This document shows positions 1 through 11,696 of a stretch of DNA of 36,956 bases, in pieces. How positions within the stretch are numbered: the first letter of the stretch is position 1; the number at the start of each line of letters is the position of its first letter. The notes beneath the pieces were generated by a model. It had not been told where the DNA came from and made no database searches. It worked only from the letters and a program-made list of their open reading frames with translations. The translations under genes were made by a program, and so were the position numbers. Source of the stretch: UKL13-2 sp964417885 (lineage in GTDB: Bacteria > Pseudomonadota > Gammaproteobacteria > Burkholderiales > Usitatibacteraceae). The DNA is taken from positions 1-36,956 of the forward strand of contig CAYQKN010000024.1 in NCBI GenBank assembly GCA_964417885.1, written 5' to 3'.

Positions 1-766
1 GCAGTTCCATGAAGGTAAGTCCGGCGGCCTGGATCAGATCAGCCGGGACCCAGACGATCCGGTTGGCGCCGATCAGATTCATGAATGTGGCCCAGGTGAA
101 ACGCGGACCCGCAAGGTTGAACGTTCCGCAGCTGTTGTTCTCGATCACCGTGGTCACAAATCGGGCGAGATCGCGCACGTCGATAAGTTGCAGATGGTCG
201 GTGCCATCGCCCGGCGCCAGCATTTCGCCGCCTTGCATGGCACGTTGCAACCAGTACCCATAACGGCCGCTCGGATCGTGCGGTCCGATGACGACCTGCG
301 GTCGCAATATGGTGAACTGGTCGGGAAAAATTTCGCGGACGATGTTCTCGCAGGTCACCTTGAGTGAGCCGTAGGTCTCGCCGTTGACCTCGGTGATCTC
401 CTCGCCCGCCGGCGTGATCAATGGATGGGTTTCCAGCACTGGCCGCTGCTGCGGGTCGCCATAGACGCTGACGGCGCTGATGAACACATAGCGCTTGACG
501 CTTGCGCGCAAGGTCTCCGCGCTGGCGCGCACCTGGCGCGCGGTGTAACCACTGACGTCGACACAGACGTCCCATGAACGGTCCGTCAGCACCTGCAGCC
601 CGGCCGTTCCCAGATCGCGATCACCACGCAAACGCTCGGCCTCTGCCGGCAATTGGTCCAGCGTCAGTCCGCGGGTGAAGACACTGACCGCATGACCGGC
701 GGCCAGCAGGGTCTCGGCAATATGCCGGCCGACAAATTGGGTGCCGCCAAGAACCAGAATGTTCAT
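1..766 (-). CDS. NAD(P)-binding SDR-family epimerase/dehydratase-like protein, C-terminus cut by the window edge
   Basis: The reading frame starts at the ATG at 766 on the minus strand and stays open to base 1, giving about 255 residues without a stop, so the C-terminal end lies outside the window. The N-terminus MNILVLGGTQFVGRH carries the glycine-rich GGTxFVG Rossmann motif (residues 7-13) of extended or atypical short-chain dehydrogenases. Further on, SAVSVYG is followed by a YGSLK segment that fits the YxxxK active-site pair. The family comprises nucleotide-sugar epimerases, reductases and non-catalytic relatives; the substrate cannot be read from sequence. It is probably cytoplasmic, with no signal peptide. 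A palindromic repeat (778-846) lies directly upstream of its start. The family assignment is firm, the function open. Confidence 0.8.
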   Translation of the reverse strand, partial: MNILVLGGTQFVGRHIAETLLAAGHAVSVFTRGLTLDQLPAEAERLRGDRDLGTAGLQVLTDRSWDVCVDVSGYTARQVRASAETLRASVKRYVFISAVSVYGDPQQRPVLETHPLITPAGEEITEVNGETYGSLKVTCENIVREIFPDQFTILRPQVVIGPHDPSGRYGYWLQRAMQGGEMLAPGDGTDHLQLIDVRDLARFVTTVIENNSCGTFNLAGPRFTWATFMNLIGANRIVWVPADLIQAAGLTFMEL

Positions 767-777
767 GGGTGCCAAGC

Positions 778-846
778 GAAACTCAAGCACTGGCGCGCCT
801 TCCAGGCCATTTCAGGCTGGAACGCCGCGCCCGGAGCCGACTTTCA
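778..846 (+). repeat. Dispersed intergenic palindromic repeat, copy A
   Basis: The copy begins with GAAACTCAAGCACTGGCGCG and ends with GACTTTCA. An outer arm GGCGCG (792-797) can pair with CGCGCC (826-831 region), and an inner arm TTCCAGGCC pairs with GGCTGGAA around a short loop. The final TCA is the reverse complement of the TGA stop codon of the small membrane-protein gene on the minus strand. The same flanking sequence recurs at about 8655, 21162 and 32987. Confidence 0.75.
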
Positions 847-1047
847 GGCCTTGAGGATGCCGAGCGCGCGGCCGGCGGCGACCAGACCGGCGAAGATGGC
901 GACGCTGAAGATCATGGCGAAAAATACCGTTGCCAGCGCCAGCAGCGTGCCGTCGAGTCCCAGCGCGCTCATCAGCAGCCATGCCAGCAGCACGCCGGGC
1001 ACGGCCGATGCGACGATTGCGAGAATGCTGAACAGTGTGGATTTCAT
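844..1047 (-). CDS. Small hypothetical membrane protein with two predicted helices
   Basis: This is a 67-residue protein if it starts at the ATG at 1047 (MKSTLFSILAIVASAVPG). An in-frame ATG at 1092 would add 15 polar residues, and neither start has a clear ribosome-binding site. Two hydrophobic stretches, about residues 4-27 and 31-60, look like membrane-spanning helices; the first could also act as a signal anchor. I do not recognise a family. It lies 128 bases downstream of the metH stop on the same strand, and its own stop codon is formed by the edge of repeat copy A. It is probably real given its consistent hydrophobic pattern, but this is not certain. Confidence 0.5.
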   Translation of the reverse strand: MKSTLFSILAIVASAVPGVLLAWLLMSALGLDGTLLALATVFFAMIFSVAIFAGLVAAGRALGILKA

Positions 1048-1175
1048 GGGAAATCGGAAATGGGTATAGGAACCGTTTGCGTCAGGAGTCATTGTGCGCT
1101 CGACATTTTAATGTGTGTGTTTGACGTCCGCGTGCGGCTGCCGGCCCTCCCGCCGGCACCGCCACTTTGGACATG

Positions 1176-4901
<3,726 letters not shown>

Positions 4902-4919
4902 GGTCGATACGGTCTGCCG

Positions 4920-6731
4920 TTAGTTGGTGAGCTTCTGCACCGATATCCAGGAATCGATCTTCGCTTCGAGCAGCACCAGCGGCAGTGCGCCGTCACCCAG
5001 CACCTGGTCGTGGTAATCCTTCAGGCTGAATTTCGCACCGAGCTTTGCCTTTGCGCGCTCGCGCAGTTCCTGGATCTTGAGCGAACCGATCTTGTAGGCC
5101 AGCGCCTGGCCGGGCCAGGCCATGTAGCGTTCGGTGGCGCGGCGCGCCTCGTGTTCGGAATAGCCCTGCATGTCCATCATGTACTTGATGCTCTGCTCGC
5201 GGGTCCAGCCCTTGCTGTGCAGGCCGGTGTCGGTAACCAGCCGCACCGCGCGCAGCAATTCGTCAGACAGGTGGCCGAAGTAGAAATTGGGATCGTCGAA
5301 CAAGCCCATTTCGCGGCCAAGCGTTTCCGCGTACAGCGCCCAGCCTTCGCCGTAGGCGGTGAACCAGCCGTGCTGGCGAAACTTGGGCAGCGGCAATTCC
5401 TGCTGCAGCGCGATGTGAAAGTGGTGACCCGGCTGACCTTCATGAATGAACAGTGTCGCCATCAGGTTGCTGGGATGCTTGGCCGGGTCTTCAATGACGA
5501 CGTAGAAAACCCCCGGCCGCGAACCATCGAGCGCGGGCGAAGAATAGTGATCGGACGCGGTCGAGCGGGTCAGCTCCGGCTCGGGGCGAATCTCCAGCGG
5601 CGCTTTCGGCATGCGGCCAAAAAACTCCGGCAGCCGGGTCATGATTTTGCGGTTCAGCACCGCATAGGCATCGAGAATTTCCTGTTCGGTCTTGAACGGA
5701 TAGCTTTCGGGCAGCGCGGCGTGCCACTTGAAGAATTCGTTCAGCGTGCCCTTGAACTTGTAGGCCGCCTTCACCTTTTCCATCTCGCGCCGGATGCGCG
5801 CCACTTCCTTCACCCCCAGGGCATGAATCTCGTCCGGCTTCATTTTCGTGGTGGTGTAATTGCGCACATTGAACTGGTACCAGGCGCGGCCGTTCGGCAG
5901 TGCATCGATGCCGGAACTGGTGCGGCATTTCGGCAGGTACTCGTTTTCCAGGAACGCGATCAACTTCTCGGTCGACGGGATCAGCCGGGTCTCGATCGCC
6001 ACCCGGTATTCCGCCGTCAGCGCCTCGCGCTCGGCCGGCGTGAAGCTGGCCGGCATGTTGCGGATGGCAAGGTTGAACGCGTTCTTGTCGAGGTCCTTGC
6101 TGACCAGCGCCTGCAGCGCCGGCAGCGCGCGCTCGATCAGCACCTTCGGCTGCACCACGCCGCGCTCGATGCCGGCGCGCATGTTGATGATCGCCTGCTC
6201 ATTCCACTCCGGAATCTTGTCGAGACGCTTGAGGTAATTGCGGTAGTTCTGCACCGTTTTCAGCGGCTGGATGTCCTGCCCGGAGCCGAATTGCGCCACC
6301 TGCACCGGCAGGCCGCCGTACTGGTTGACCGGCAGCAGGTCGCCGGGATAGCGCATCGATTCGAGACGGTTGCGGGTTTCGTCTTCCAGCAACGCATAGG
6401 TAAGCTGGTCGGCCGGCGACAATTGCTTCAGGTTCAGCGCGACCAGTTCGCGTTGCACCCGCTGCAGCAGGGTGCGCAGCTTGACGCGATACACCGGCGC
6501 AATGTCGATCTCCAGCTCGCCTTCGTATTTCGCATCGCCCGTGATCTGCGAGGCGAACAGCGGATTGAGCACCAGCCCGTCCTGGAAATAGCGCTCGGCG
6601 ATGGCGGCCAGCTTTTCAGGTTCGGTTTGCTTTACCGCGGGCGCAGGCGTCTGCGCGGAAGCCGGCGGGGCCGACAGGGCAAGCATCGCGCCCAGCGCGG
6701 CAAAAAATTGAATCATGCGGGTTGAAACCAT
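4920..6731 (-). CDS. Secreted DUF885-family protein (putative metallopeptidase-like)
   Basis: The predicted protein has 603 residues. The start chosen is the ATG at 6731, because GGAG lies five bases upstream and because a longer frame starting at 6782 would run through an intrinsic terminator. The N-terminus (MVSTRMIQFFAALGAMLAL...PPASAQ) is a signal peptide with a probable cut after ASA, so the protein is exported, most likely to the periplasm. DUF885 proteins carry a HExxH-like zinc motif; here HEGQPGHH is at about 430-437, followed by the YGEGWALYAE block typical of the family. They resemble metallo-carboxypeptidases in fold and motif, but the substrate is unknown. metH follows 18 bases downstream on the same strand with no obvious functional link. 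Confidence 0.88.
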   Translation of the reverse strand: MVSTRMIQFFAALGAMLALSAPPASAQTPAPAVKQTEPEKLAAIAERYFQDGLVLNPLFASQITGDAKYEGELEIDIAPVYRVKLRTLLQRVQRELVALNLKQLSPADQLTYALLEDETRNRLESMRYPGDLLPVNQYGGLPVQVAQFGSGQDIQPLKTVQNYRNYLKRLDKIPEWNEQAIINMRAGIERGVVQPKVLIERALPALQALVSKDLDKNAFNLAIRNMPASFTPAEREALTAEYRVAIETRLIPSTEKLIAFLENEYLPKCRTSSGIDALPNGRAWYQFNVRNYTTTKMKPDEIHALGVKEVARIRREMEKVKAAYKFKGTLNEFFKWHAALPESYPFKTEQEILDAYAVLNRKIMTRLPEFFGRMPKAPLEIRPEPELTRSTASDHYSSPALDGSRPGVFYVVIEDPAKHPSNLMATLFIHEGQPGHHFHIALQQELPLPKFRQHGWFTAYGEGWALYAETLGREMGLFDDPNFYFGHLSDELLRAVRLVTDTGLHSKGWTREQSIKYMMDMQGYSEHEARRATERYMAWPGQALAYKIGSLKIQELRERAKAKLGAKFSLKDYHDQVLGDGALPLVLLEAKIDSWISVQKLTN

Positions 6732-6740
6732 TGACGCTCC

Positions 6741-6779
6741 AAAAAACAAAAAACCTGTCCGCCAATCCGGACAGGTTTT
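6741..6779 (-). terminator. Intrinsic terminator after the M20 amidohydrolase gene
   Basis: AAAACCTGTCCG (6750-6761) pairs perfectly with CGGACAGGTTTT (6768-6779) around a six-base loop. On the minus strand the stem is followed by TTTTTT-G-TTTTTT, a textbook U-tract. It sits about 95 bases downstream of the amidohydrolase stop and just upstream of the DUF885 start, so it separates the two transcripts and argues that DUF885-metH has its own promoter or relies on readthrough. Confidence 0.85.
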
Positions 6780-6873
6780 CAATGACGCTCACTGTCTCGC
6801 TTTAGCCGGATTTAGGGTTTACGACTGCCCAGCGCCCGCAAGCTGAAGCTCAAATCGGCGCACGACCCAAATT

Positions 6874-8145
6874 CTACGCTTTTGCGTGCGGCCTTGCCAG
6901 CCACTCCAGTGCCAGCGTGGTCAGCGCCCGGACGCCGACTTTGAGGCCGTTCTCGTCGACATAAAAGCGCGGGCTGTGGTTGGACGGCGCGTACTTGCAG
7001 TCCTGGTCGGGTGGCGTGCAGCCGATGAAGAAGAAAAAGCCCGGCACCTGCTGCTGGTAGAAGGCAAAATCCTCCGCGCCGCAGGTCTTGGGACAGATCC
7101 CAACCAGTTCCTCCCCGGCCGCGCGCTTCAGCACCGGCACCGACCAGTCGGTCAGCTTGGGGTCATTGACCGTCACCGGGTAGCCGGTGGCAATGTGCAC
7201 ATGCGCCTTGGCGCCGCCGGACTCGGCGATCAGGGTGGAGATTTTCTGGATGAAGGCGTGGATGTCGCTGCGATGCTTTTCGTCGAAGGTGCGGATGGTG
7301 CCTTCCATCTTCGCTTCGTCCGGAATGATGTTGCTGCGGTTGCCGGCCTGGAAGCTGCCGACGGTAACCACCGACGGCTCCTCGGTCAGGTTCATCTTGC
7401 GCGAGACGATGGTCTGCAATCCCAGCACGATCTGCGAGCCGACCACGATCGGATCGACGCCGGACCAGGGCTGCGCACCGTGGGTCTGCTCGCCGCGGAC
7501 AAAAATGCGGAACTGGTCGGCCGAGGCCATCAGCGGTCCGGAGCGGTAACCGATGTGATTGGTGTGCAGCTTGGAGGTGATGTGCAGGCCGAAGATGGCG
7601 TCGACCGGCGGATTCTGCAGGCAGCCCTGCTCGATCATCAGCTTGGCGCCGCCCTCTTCGCCGATCGGCGGCATTTCCTCGGCCGGCTGGAAGATGAACT
7701 TGACGGTGCCGCGAATCTGTTCGCGCATGCCGGCGAGGATTTCCGCCACGCCCATCAGGATGGCGACGTGGGTGTCGTGTCCGCAGGCGTGCATCACGCC
7801 GGCCTCGGCGCCGTTCCACTGCGCGCGCACCACGCTCTTGAACGGCACATTGGTTTCCTCGGTCACCGGCAGGCCATCCATGTCGGCGCGCAGGGCGACG
7901 CAGGGGCCCGGCTGGCCACCGATGAGCACGCCGACCACGCCGGTGTAGGCGACCTGGTCGCGCACCTCGTCAAGCCCGAGCGCGCGCAGGTGTGCCGCCA
8001 CCAGCTGGCCGGTGCGGAATTCGCGGTTGCCCAGTTCCGGATTGGCGTGCAGGTCGCGCCGCCAGGCGATCACCTTGTCGTTGAGGCGATCGGCATGCTG
8101 GCTGATCAGGCGGTCCAGGTCCAAAAAAGCATCGGGCGCGTTCAT
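6874..8145 (-). CDS. M20-family amidohydrolase (N-acyl amino acid / hippurate hydrolase type)
   Basis: The protein has 423 residues from the ATG at 8145, which follows GAGAG by about seven bases; an in-frame TTG at 8169 is less likely. Members of this family hydrolyse N-acyl or N-benzoyl amino acids, or related amides, using two metal ions. The motifs are in order: ALRADMDGLPV (about 84-94), ACGHDTH with metal ligands C121 and H123, PAEE with E156/E157, GLHI, and CGAEDFAFY near the C-terminus. There is no signal peptide, so it is cytoplasmic. The exact substrate (hippurate, an N-acetyl amino acid, an indole conjugate) cannot be told from sequence. A strong terminator follows. Confidence 0.93.
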   Translation of the reverse strand: MNAPDAFLDLDRLISQHADRLNDKVIAWRRDLHANPELGNREFRTGQLVAAHLRALGLDEVRDQVAYTGVVGVLIGGQPGPCVALRADMDGLPVTEETNVPFKSVVRAQWNGAEAGVMHACGHDTHVAILMGVAEILAGMREQIRGTVKFIFQPAEEMPPIGEEGGAKLMIEQGCLQNPPVDAIFGLHITSKLHTNHIGYRSGPLMASADQFRIFVRGEQTHGAQPWSGVDPIVVGSQIVLGLQTIVSRKMNLTEEPSVVTVGSFQAGNRSNIIPDEAKMEGTIRTFDEKHRSDIHAFIQKISTLIAESGGAKAHVHIATGYPVTVNDPKLTDWSVPVLKRAAGEELVGICPKTCGAEDFAFYQQQVPGFFFFIGCTPPDQDCKYAPSNHSPRFYVDENGLKVGVRALTTLALEWLARPHAKA

Positions 8146-8190
8146 CGATTCACTCTCAAAAGGGGACAAGCCATTATCTCACCACCCACA

Positions 8191-8217
8191 TTGTCATCCA
8201 GCGCGCCTCGCTATAAT
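8191..8217 (+). promoter_or_regulatory. Sigma-70-type promoter of the rhodanese gene
   Basis: TTGTCA (8191-8196) and a perfect TATAAT (8212-8217) are separated by 15 bases, slightly short. Transcription would begin near 8224, leaving a very short leader with AAGGAAAAG as the ribosome-binding site before the ATG at 8236. The site lies between the divergent amidohydrolase and rhodanese genes. Confidence 0.55.
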
Positions 8218-8235
8218 GCGTGTAAAGGAAAAGTC

Positions 8236-8628
8236 ATGGACCATCTCACGCCACAGCAAGCGCACGAATTCCTGAAAAAGGACCCGACCGCGGTGTTTGT
8301 CGATTGCCGCAGCGAAATGGAGTTCCTGTTTGTCGGCCACCCGGTCGGCGCCATGATGATTCCGTGGAACGACGGTCCCGACTGGGAAATCAATCCGCAC
8401 TTCGTCGGCCAGGTAAAAAAAGCCGTCGGCCATTCGCCCAACCGGCCGGTGGTGATCATCTGCCGCAGCGGCAACCGCTCGGTCGATGCCGGCCTCGCGC
8501 TGGAAGCGGCCGGGTTCAGCGAGGTCTACAACGTGCTGGAAGGATTCGAGGGCGATCTCGACGAAAACCATCAGCGCGGCAATCTTGGCGGCTGGCGCAA
8601 GGCGGGGCTGCCGTGGGAGCAGGTCTGA
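8236..8628 (+). CDS. Rhodanese-like sulfurtransferase domain protein
   Basis: This is a single-domain rhodanese of 130 residues, starting at the ATG at 8236 behind the ribosome-binding site AAGGA. The catalytic cysteine is C76 in the loop CRSGNRS (76-82), which should take up a persulfide. FVDCRSEMEF (21-30) is the conserved N-terminal rhodanese motif. There is no signal peptide. Family members move sulfane sulfur between donors such as thiosulfate or cysteine persulfides and thiol acceptors; the partner here is unknown. The gene has its own promoter. It is followed by repeat copy B and then two membrane-protein genes on the same strand. Confidence 0.92.
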   Translation: MDHLTPQQAHEFLKKDPTAVFVDCRSEMEFLFVGHPVGAMMIPWNDGPDWEINPHFVGQVKKAVGHSPNRPVVIICRSGNRSVDAGLALEAAGFSEVYNVLEGFEGDLDENHQRGNLGGWRKAGLPWEQV

Positions 8629-8654
8629 GCCATCTGCACGGTGCATTTATGAGC

Positions 8655-8727
8655 AAAACTCCAGCACTGGCGCGCCTTCCTGGCCATTTTTGCCCTGCGA
8701 GCCGCGCCGGTGCTGGGGTTTCACTTT
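8655..8727 (+). repeat. Dispersed intergenic palindromic repeat, copy B
   Basis: The copy begins with AAAACTCCAGCACTGGCGCG and ends with GGGGTTTCACTTT. The outer arms AGCACTGGCGCG (8663-8674) and CGCGCCGGTGCT (8703-8714) pair over 12 positions with one T-G wobble. The inner arms are less regular than in copies C and D. It lies between the rhodanese stop and the DUF2834 gene start. Confidence 0.78.
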
Positions 8728-8740
8728 CGGCGCCCACCTG

Positions 8741-9067
8741 ATGCGTGTCTTTTACCTTGTCGCGGCAATCATTGGGGCCATTGCACCGTACGCCACCTAT
8801 TTCGGCTACCTGGCCCAGGCACCAGGTGCTTCCGGCGCGTTATCGCTGGCGTGGGGCAGCCCGATTGCTGCCGCAACGCTGGTCGATTTCACCATTTCCT
8901 GTCTGGTGTTCTGGCCGTTCATGGTGGTCGAGGCGCGGCGGCTTGGGATCCGGCATGTCTGGCTGTTCATCATCGCCAATATTTTGATCGGGCTATCGTT
9001 CACGCTGCCGGCCTTCCTCTACGTGCGTGAAGGCCGCATGCGCCGCGCTGTCCCGTCGGCCGGCTGA
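8741..9067 (+). CDS. DUF2834-like small integral membrane protein
   Basis: The 108-residue protein starts at the ATG at 8741 directly after repeat copy B (MRVFYLVAAIIGAIAPYATYFG). Three hydrophobic helices are visible at about 3-24, 42-66 and 76-97. The pattern of a helix with a proline-tyrosine kink, then VDFTISCLVFWPFMVVEARR, then a third helix ending in LYVRE, resembles DUF2834 proteins, whose function is unknown. The MFS gene begins two bases after its stop, so the two are probably translated from one mRNA. The upstream start is uncertain because the frame stays open through the repeat. Confidence 0.7.
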   Translation: MRVFYLVAAIIGAIAPYATYFGYLAQAPGASGALSLAWGSPIAAATLVDFTISCLVFWPFMVVEARRLGIRHVWLFIIANILIGLSFTLPAFLYVREGRMRRAVPSAG

Positions 9068-9069
9068 CG

Positions 9070-10377
9070 GTGCCACCGGTGCAACACTCGCGCCTGCCGC
9101 CGGTTGCGCTGGCCTGGACCGTCTGGGGCCTGGGTGCCGCACTGTATTTCATCGGTTTCTACCAGCGCGTATCGCCGGCGGTGATCACCAACGAGCTGAC
9201 GGAGACCTTCGCTCTCACCGCGGCCGGGTTGGGCAACCTGTCGGCGTTCTATTTCTACAGTTACGTGGCGATCCAGATCCCCACCGGCATCCTCGCCGAC
9301 TGGCTGGGACCGCGCCGGCTACTGACGGCCGGCGCCATCGTCGCCGGCGCCGGCACCGCGGTATTCGCCATGGCCACCGATGTCAGCATGGCCAACCTGG
9401 GCCGGCTGCTGATCGGCGGGGCGGTCGGGGTGGCGTTCGTGGCGATGCTGAAACTGGCCAGTCACTGGATGCCGCCGCGCCAGTTCGCGCTCAGTTCCGG
9501 CATTGCCCTGGCGGTCGGCGTTTTCGGCGCGGTATTCGCCGGTGCACCGCTGCGGCTGATGGTCAACGAATTCGGCTGGCGCAATGTGATGTGGCTCAGC
9601 GCCGGGCTGACCCTGCTGCTGGCCGTGGCGACCTGGCTGGTGGTGCGCGACGACCCGAAGGACCGCGGCTATCGCAGCCATTTCGAAGGCGAGCACCAGT
9701 CCGCCGCGGCGCCGGGCCTGTTCGACGGACTGAAGGAAGCGCTGCGCCACCGCAACGTGGTGCTGCTGTTTTTCATCCCCGGCGCCGCAAGCTCGATGGT
9801 GCTGACTTTTGCCGGCCTGTGGGGCGTGCCGTTCCTGATCACGCACTACGGCTTGACGCCGACCAATGCCGCCGGGCTCTGTTCGGCCATGATGGTGACC
9901 TGGGCGCTGGGCAGCCTCGCCTATGGCGCGGCCTCAGACCGGATCGGTCGCCGCAAGCCGCTGTATATCGGCGGACTGGTGATTTCGCTGGTGCTGTGGG
10001 CGGCGCTGATTTATGTGCCCAACTGGCCTTATGTGGTGCTGTGCGCGCTGCTGGCGGCGATCGGCTTTTTCAGCGGCTGTTTCATCATCAGCTTTGCCTT
10101 TGCCAAGGAATCCGGGCCGGCGCGGCTGGCCGGCACCGTTTCCGGCATCAGCAACATGGGCGTGATCCAGGGCCCGATGTACATGCAGCCGCTGGTCGGC
10201 CTGATCCTCGATCGCAACTGGCACGGCGACCTGGTGGACGGCAAGCGGGTGTTTGATTTTGCTTCTTACCAGCAGGGATTTTCACTGATGCTGGTGTGGG
10301 GCGTCGTGGCGCTGGTGCTGCTGCTGTTCACGCGCGAGACCTATTGCCGGCAGGGTTCCCTAGCCGACGCCGGCTAG
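9070..10377 (+). CDS. Major facilitator superfamily transporter
   Basis: The protein has 435 residues and about 12 membrane helices. The start is a GTG at 9070, two bases after the previous stop; a second GTG at 9079 is an alternative. The signature loop between helices 2 and 3 reads GILADWLGPRRLL, and the equivalent loop in the second half reads GAASDRIGRRKPL; both are MFS motif A. A FYQR segment after helix 1 and an uninterrupted two-halves layout support a complete transporter. The substrate cannot be inferred. Its TAG stop overlaps the stop of the convergent Bcr/CflA gene inside the palindrome CTAG (10374-10377). Confidence 0.9.
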   Translation: MPPVQHSRLPPVALAWTVWGLGAALYFIGFYQRVSPAVITNELTETFALTAAGLGNLSAFYFYSYVAIQIPTGILADWLGPRRLLTAGAIVAGAGTAVFAMATDVSMANLGRLLIGGAVGVAFVAMLKLASHWMPPRQFALSSGIALAVGVFGAVFAGAPLRLMVNEFGWRNVMWLSAGLTLLLAVATWLVVRDDPKDRGYRSHFEGEHQSAAAPGLFDGLKEALRHRNVVLLFFIPGAASSMVLTFAGLWGVPFLITHYGLTPTNAAGLCSAMMVTWALGSLAYGAASDRIGRRKPLYIGGLVISLVLWAALIYVPNWPYVVLCALLAAIGFFSGCFIISFAFAKESGPARLAGTVSGISNMGVIQGPMYMQPLVGLILDRNWHGDLVDGKRVFDFASYQQGFSLMLVWGVVALVLLLFTRETYCRQGSLADAG

Positions 10378-11434
10378 CCGGGCCGCGGGTGCGAGCGGTG
10401 CCTGCCGAAGCGGCGATAGGTGACCCAGCAGATGTAGCCGCCGGCCATCATGCCGGCCATACCCAGCGCCAGCAGCAGCGGCGAATGCGAAAGTGCCGGT
10501 GAGATCACGCCGGCAACCAGTGCGTTGATCATGCCGCCGACGAACGCGGACAGCGACGTCGCCATCCCGCGCCGCGACGGGAACAGGTCCATCACCAGCA
10601 GTGTCAGCGACGGAAAGGCGGTGGCCGAGCCCATGGCGTAAATGAAGATCGGCAGCACCGACCACGGCAGCGCGGGCGGCAGCAGCGAACAATAGATCAC
10701 GTTCAGGCTGACCGCGAGCAGCATCAGCGAATAGCCGGCGCGCACCGTTTTGGCGGCCGACCACTTGCCGGCGACGCGGCCGGAAATCAGCGCACCGGTC
10801 ATGATGCCGCCGATGCCCGGGACGAACAGCCAGGCGTACTCGGTCGGCCCCAGATGCAGATGCTCCGGCAGGAACACCGGCGCCGACAGGATGTAGAGGA
10901 AGAAGCCGTTGAAATTGAAGCCGGCCGCGAATGACAGCAGCAGAAACGGCACGCTGGCGCTGACCTCGCGATAGCCGGCCAGCAACGGTTGCAGGCGGAA
11001 CGGCTGGCGGCTCGAGGGCGGCAGCGTCTCGTGAAAGGCGTAGATGCTGATGACGATCAGCGCGGCGGTGAAGATGGCCAGGAACCAGAAGATCGAGTGC
11101 CAGCCAAAAGCCGCAAACAGGAATCCGCCCAGCACCGGCGCCACCGCCGGCGCCAGGCCGAACCACATCGTCACCATCGACATCAGCCGCTGCGCNNNNN
11201 NNNNNNNNNNNNNNNNNNNNNNNNNNNNNNNNNNNNNNNNNNNNNNNNNNNNNNNNNNNNNNNNNNNNNNNNNNNNNNNNNNNNNNNNNNNNNNNTCAGG
11301 TCGCTGGCAATGGTGGGAAACGCCGGAATGTAGGTATCGACTGCGAACGGGCCGAGCATCCCGAGCGCAGCCAGCAGCAGTGCCAGCAACCAGCGCGGGG
11401 TGTTGTGGTGGGCATGCCGCTGGTGGTGAGGCAT
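10374..11434 (-). CDS. Bcr/CflA-type MFS drug transporter, interrupted by an assembly gap
   Basis: Two reading frames belong to one gene. The N-terminal part starts at the ATG at 11434 (MPHHQRHAHHNTPRW) and contains helix 1, LGMLGPFAVDTYIPAFPTI, typical of Bcr/CflA exporters. After 100 N bases the frame continues as AQRLMSMVTMWFGLAPAVAPVLGG to the stop at 10374, covering helix 5 onward. Comparison with E. coli Bcr suggests that about 90 residues are missing, so the N run does not show the true gap size. Members export bicyclomycin, sulfonamides, chloramphenicol or other compounds with proton antiport; the substrate here is unknown. The apparent frame change is best read as a gap artefact, not a pseudogene. 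Confidence 0.82.
11196..11295. other. Assembly gap (100 N)
   Basis: A run of exactly 100 N lies inside the Bcr/CflA-type gene. The flanking reading frames fit only if the real gap is 2 modulo 3 in length, whereas 100 is 1 modulo 3. It is therefore a placeholder, not a measured length. Confidence 0.97.
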
Positions 11435-11696
11435 GGTCAGCGCCGCGCCTGCATGAAACGAGGCTTGAATCTGCACGAGCGCGCCGCACCGTCCGCGTGG
11501 TCGTTTGCAGCCATCCTGCACGGGGAAACGAAGCAGGCGGAAGCGGGTATTAAGTGCATGCCATAGATTCTACAGTTGTTGCAGCATCCCAATGACATGG
11601 TGCTGGTCCATACACGGTCTCCAGCCGACGCCCCGCGTTGCCAGGCACCTGATCTCTCACACCCTTTTCACCATGCGCGCGCCGATGGGCACTGAC

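Noticed and set aside
429..450. A further AGCACTGG match inside the SDR gene
   Set aside because: It lacks the AAACTC flank and the hairpin and is in coding sequence, so it is a chance match to the repeat core.
4902..4919. Cobalamin riboswitch in front of metH
   Set aside because: Only 18 bases separate metH from the upstream gene, so there is no room for the aptamer.
6886..8235. N-terminal 450 codons of a long plus-strand frame that ends with the rhodanese
   Set aside because: The upstream part is antisense to the M20 amidohydrolase. The promoter and ribosome-binding site before 8236 show where the real gene begins.
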